64,000 bases of DNA from Cardiobacterium valvarum (GTDB taxonomy: Bacteria; Pseudomonadota; Gammaproteobacteria; Cardiobacteriales; Cardiobacteriaceae), in contig NZ_UFUW01000001.1 in NCBI RefSeq assembly GCF_900460955.1, forward strand, positions 682,001-746,000, read 5' to 3'. Position numbers and translations under genes: made by a program. Shown here in pieces: positions 61,866-64,000 of this stretch (its first letter is position 1; every line of letters begins with the position of its first letter). The notes under the pieces were generated by a model, which saw nothing but the letters and a program-made list of their open reading frames with translations, searched no databases and had not been told where the DNA came from.

Positions 61866-64000
61866 AATTCTTTCTCCTCTGCGAGTGGGGTGAAACCGTG
61901 GATTTGATCTTTGAGCATCCGTCCTGAGCGGCTGCCCATGTTGCCGAGTCCTTTCAGGACGAATTCGAGGTAGATGGCGTCGTGGGTTTTGCTGTCTGTC
62001 GGGTGGTCGCGGTAGCGTCTGCCGGCGAGGCGCCACGCCCAGCAGCAGTCGTTGTATTCGACGCCGATGATGTTGTTGAAGAGGCGGTGGTGGGTGTTGG
62101 AGTAGTCCTGGCGATAGAAGGTGCGCCATTGCGGGTTAATGCGCCATACGGTTGCGAGGGTGGTCTGGTTGTAGTCGCCACGGGTGTAGTGGTGGCTGAG
62201 GTTGATGAAGCGGTCTTGGTCAAGGCGGTAATCAAGGCTGAGGACGTCGCGTTCGTTTCGGTGGGTCTGGGTGTCCCAGAAGCTGAGGCCATAGAGCCGC
62301 CAGTGGTTGTCAATTTGGTAGAGGCCTTCGCCGACGAGGACGGACCGTCCCTGTTTGTCCACGCGGTTGTTGTTGAGCTGGACGCGGCGGTCGCGGAAGT
62401 ACTGGATTTGTCCCAGCGAGAGGCGCATTTTTTCTTGTCCGTCGCGGCTTTTGTAGAAGCTGCTGCTGATGGCGGTGGTGAGCTGGTTGGCATCACCGAT
62501 GCGGTCAGCACCGATGAAGCGGTTGCGCGCAAAAAGCCAGTTCCAGGAGAGGCTGCGTTCATCGCTGTCGAAGTCGGGGATGTCGCTCTGGTTTTTGTAG
62601 GGGGTGTAGAGGTAATAGAGGCGTGGTTCGAGGGTTTGTGTCCAGTCTTCGCCGCGCCAGTGGAGGTTGCGTTCGAAGTTGAGTTTGCCGTCAATGGACA
62701 GGGTCGGCAGGGTGCGGGTTTTGTGTTTGTTCGCGAAGTTCTGTTTGTCCTTGCGGCTGCCGAAGTTGTAGTAGGCGAGATTTGCGCTCGCTTTGGGCTC
62801 AAGGTAGCCGTAGGGGGCTTCGAGACGGTAGGCGACGGCGGCGTCGGCACTCAGGCGGTCGGCGTTGCCGAGGTGGTTTTTGTGGAATCGCACGGCTTCG
62901 GCGCTGAAGTCGTAGCGCCAGTTGCCGTGTTGCAGGGTGTTGTTGTAGGTGAGTTGCGGCAGGCGGGCGTAGGGCTTGTCTTTTTCGCTGACGTTGCTGT
63001 CAATGCGCTGGTATTTTTGCCCGCGCAGCATGATGTTGCCATAGCCGGTGTCGCCGTAGAGGGTGGCATGACGCTCAAGGTACCAGTCGTCATAGAGGCC
63101 GAAGTCGGTGGTGAGGTCTTCAACGTAGTCCACATCGGATACGCGTTGGTGCAAGAGGTCGGTATGCCACTCTTCGTTGAAGCGGTACTGGTGTGTGCCG
63201 CGCCAGCTCCAGCGCATGTGTTTGCTGTTTTGCCGGTCATGCGGCAGCAGGCTGGCATAAAGGGTACCTTCCTGTTTCTCGCCGAGGAAGCGGTATTCGC
63301 CTTCGGCCATGAGGCCGCGTTTGGTCATGGGGCGCAGGGTGAAGGTGGCGTCCTGGTTCGGCGCAATGTTCCAGTAGTAGGGGATGCTGGCTTCGAGGCC
63401 GCGTGCTTCGCTGCTGCCCAGTGAGGGGATTAGGAAGCCGCTTTGCCGCGCGGAGGTGATGGGGAAGGAGAAGTAGGGCAGGTAGAAGACGGGCACTTTG
63501 CCGATGCGCAGGGTCATGTCGTGGGCGATGCCGCGCTCGCGGTTGTGATCAAGCATGAGGGTGCGGGCACGCAGGTGCCAGGCGGGGTGCAGGCGGGTGC
63601 AGGTGGTCCAGGTGACGTTGTCAAAGTCGTCGCGGTTGTTTTTGCGGTCAAAGCGGGCGTTTTGTGCCGCACCGACGGCGGATTGCTGTTTGCCCCTGAT
63701 GTAGTATTCGGCTTCTTCGAAGGTGGCGGTTTCGGCTTCGCTGTCGTAGCGGCCCTTGTTGCCTTCGACGGCAACCTGGCTGTTGGACAGGATGCCGCCG
63801 CGTTTGAGTTCGGCCCTGCCGTCTTCGTGCCGGTAGGTGAGCTGTGGCGCGAAGAGGTGTTTGTCACCCTGCTGCATTTCCACGGAGCCGTCGAATTGGG
63901 CGAGGGCGTAGTCGCCTTCGGAATTGTCGGCGTGGATGTGGACTTGCTTGTCATCGGGATCACCGCCCAGTTTGGTAAAGACGGCGAGCGGATCGGCGAC
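61862..64000 (-). CDS. lptD: LPS-assembly outer-membrane protein LptD (N-terminus outside window)
   Basis: The frame is open to the window edge; 712 residues are visible. The N-terminal part is the periplasmic jelly-roll (LptA-like) domain with the VEGNKGRYDSEAETATFEEAEYY type of repeat, and the rest is a 26-strand barrel with alternating aromatic and charged strands. Cys pairs appear at TTCTRLHP and at the NDCCWAWR near the C-terminus, as for the LptD disulfides. LptD inserts LPS in the outer membrane. It is upstream of surA, as in E. coli. Confidence 0.93.
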   Translation of the reverse strand, partial: VADPLAVFTKLGGDPDDKQVHIHADNSEGDYALAQFDGSVEMQQGDKHLFAPQLTYRHEDGRAELKRGGILSNSQVAVEGNKGRYDSEAETATFEEAEYYIRGKQQSAVGAAQNARFDRKNNRDDFDNVTWTTCTRLHPAWHLRARTLMLDHNRERGIAHDMTLRIGKVPVFYLPYFSFPITSARQSGFLIPSLGSSEARGLEASIPYYWNIAPNQDATFTLRPMTKRGLMAEGEYRFLGEKQEGTLYASLLPHDRQNSKHMRWSWRGTHQYRFNEEWHTDLLHQRVSDVDYVEDLTTDFGLYDDWYLERHATLYGDTGYGNIMLRGQKYQRIDSNVSEKDKPYARLPQLTYNNTLQHGNWRYDFSAEAVRFHKNHLGNADRLSADAAVAYRLEAPYGYLEPKASANLAYYNFGSRKDKQNFANKHKTRTLPTLSIDGKLNFERNLHWRGEDWTQTLEPRLYYLYTPYKNQSDIPDFDSDERSLSWNWLFARNRFIGADRIGDANQLTTAISSSFYKSRDGQEKMRLSLGQIQYFRDRRVQLNNNRVDKQGRSVLVGEGLYQIDNHWRLYGLSFWDTQTHRNERDVLSLDYRLDQDRFINLSHHYTRGDYNQTTLATVWRINPQWRTFYRQDYSNTHHRLFNNIIGVEYNDCCWAWRLAGRRYRDHPTDSKTHDAIYLEFVLKGLGNMGSRSGRMLKDQIHGFTPLAEEKEF

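Noticed and set aside
61982-63424. Plus-strand open frame of 480 codons opposite lptD
   Set aside because: Long antisense frames are expected here because of codon bias. It is Val/Ala/Glu/Phe-rich, whereas the minus strand reads as LptD barrel strands.

Overview
The window is a densely packed, GC-rich (by eye high-50s % GC) chromosomal segment of a Gram-negative bacterium with a gammaproteobacterial core gene set: MreBCD-PBP2-RodA, MltB, RlpA, LipB, BepA, the SurA/LptD outer-membrane pair, RsmA, CmoB, PilS/PilR, PiT and H-NS. Several features recall Neisseriaceae: a maltose-phosphorylase operon, small inverted-repeat elements with a neisserial-looking core, and IS5/IS630 elements. My best guess is the Cardiobacteriaceae (Cardiobacterium/Suttonella type). 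This is inference from gene content and could not be checked by search.

Layout. 1-4340: a K+ channel/RCK protein (cut by the window edge), an alpha/beta hydrolase, a 1-phosphofructokinase and a lipoprotein. 4519-8181 (minus): sugar operon of fructokinase, a SUKH (SMI1/KNR4) protein and a fused PTS EIIBCA. 8284-8824 (minus): a DinJ/YafQ-type toxin-antitoxin pair beside a 104-bp MITE. 8992-12178: cardiolipin synthase and two EEP-fold proteins. 12228-13976 (minus): gatC-gatA without gatB. 14080-22990 (plus): one long cell-elongation and peptidoglycan cluster, mreB-mreC-mreD-mrdA-mrdB-mltB-rlpA-dacA-lipB, mostly with overlapping stops and starts. 23095-23984: a decayed IS630-family element. 24106: type B ribosomal protein L31.

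24467-29879 (minus): a complete maltose phosphorolysis operon. The MFS porter brings maltose in, the phosphorylase makes beta-glucose-1-phosphate plus glucose, the mutase makes glucose-6-phosphate, and the epimerase handles anomers. 30197-32066 (minus): a membrane protein, dnaQ, a TPR protein and a possible tiny lipoprotein. 32505-37744 (plus): a Na+/H+ antiporter-family protein, BepA, H-NS, a HIT protein, FolD and flavodoxin. 37867-45426 (minus): proBA, two methyltransferases including CmoB, an AraC/GyrI regulator with a DUF819 membrane protein, and a DHA2 MFS porter. 45591-48121 (plus): PiT and two poorly known proteins. 48285-53685 (minus): murB, a Cdd1-like HhH protein, pilR, pilS and rsmE. 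53766-55709 (plus): exonuclease III and an unknown Cys-rich protein. 55785-56055: tRNA-Val and two tRNA-Asp genes.

56145-57281 is a nest of mobile-element debris holding a short IS5-family element. 57298-64000 (minus) carries an SDR, rsmA, surA and lptD (cut by the window edge). An AT-rich island lies between surA and rsmA, where pdxA usually sits. It encodes a HEPN-like protein split by a one-base shift at a run of nine A residues. That locus is the best candidate in the window for an undescribed, possibly defence-related and switchable system.
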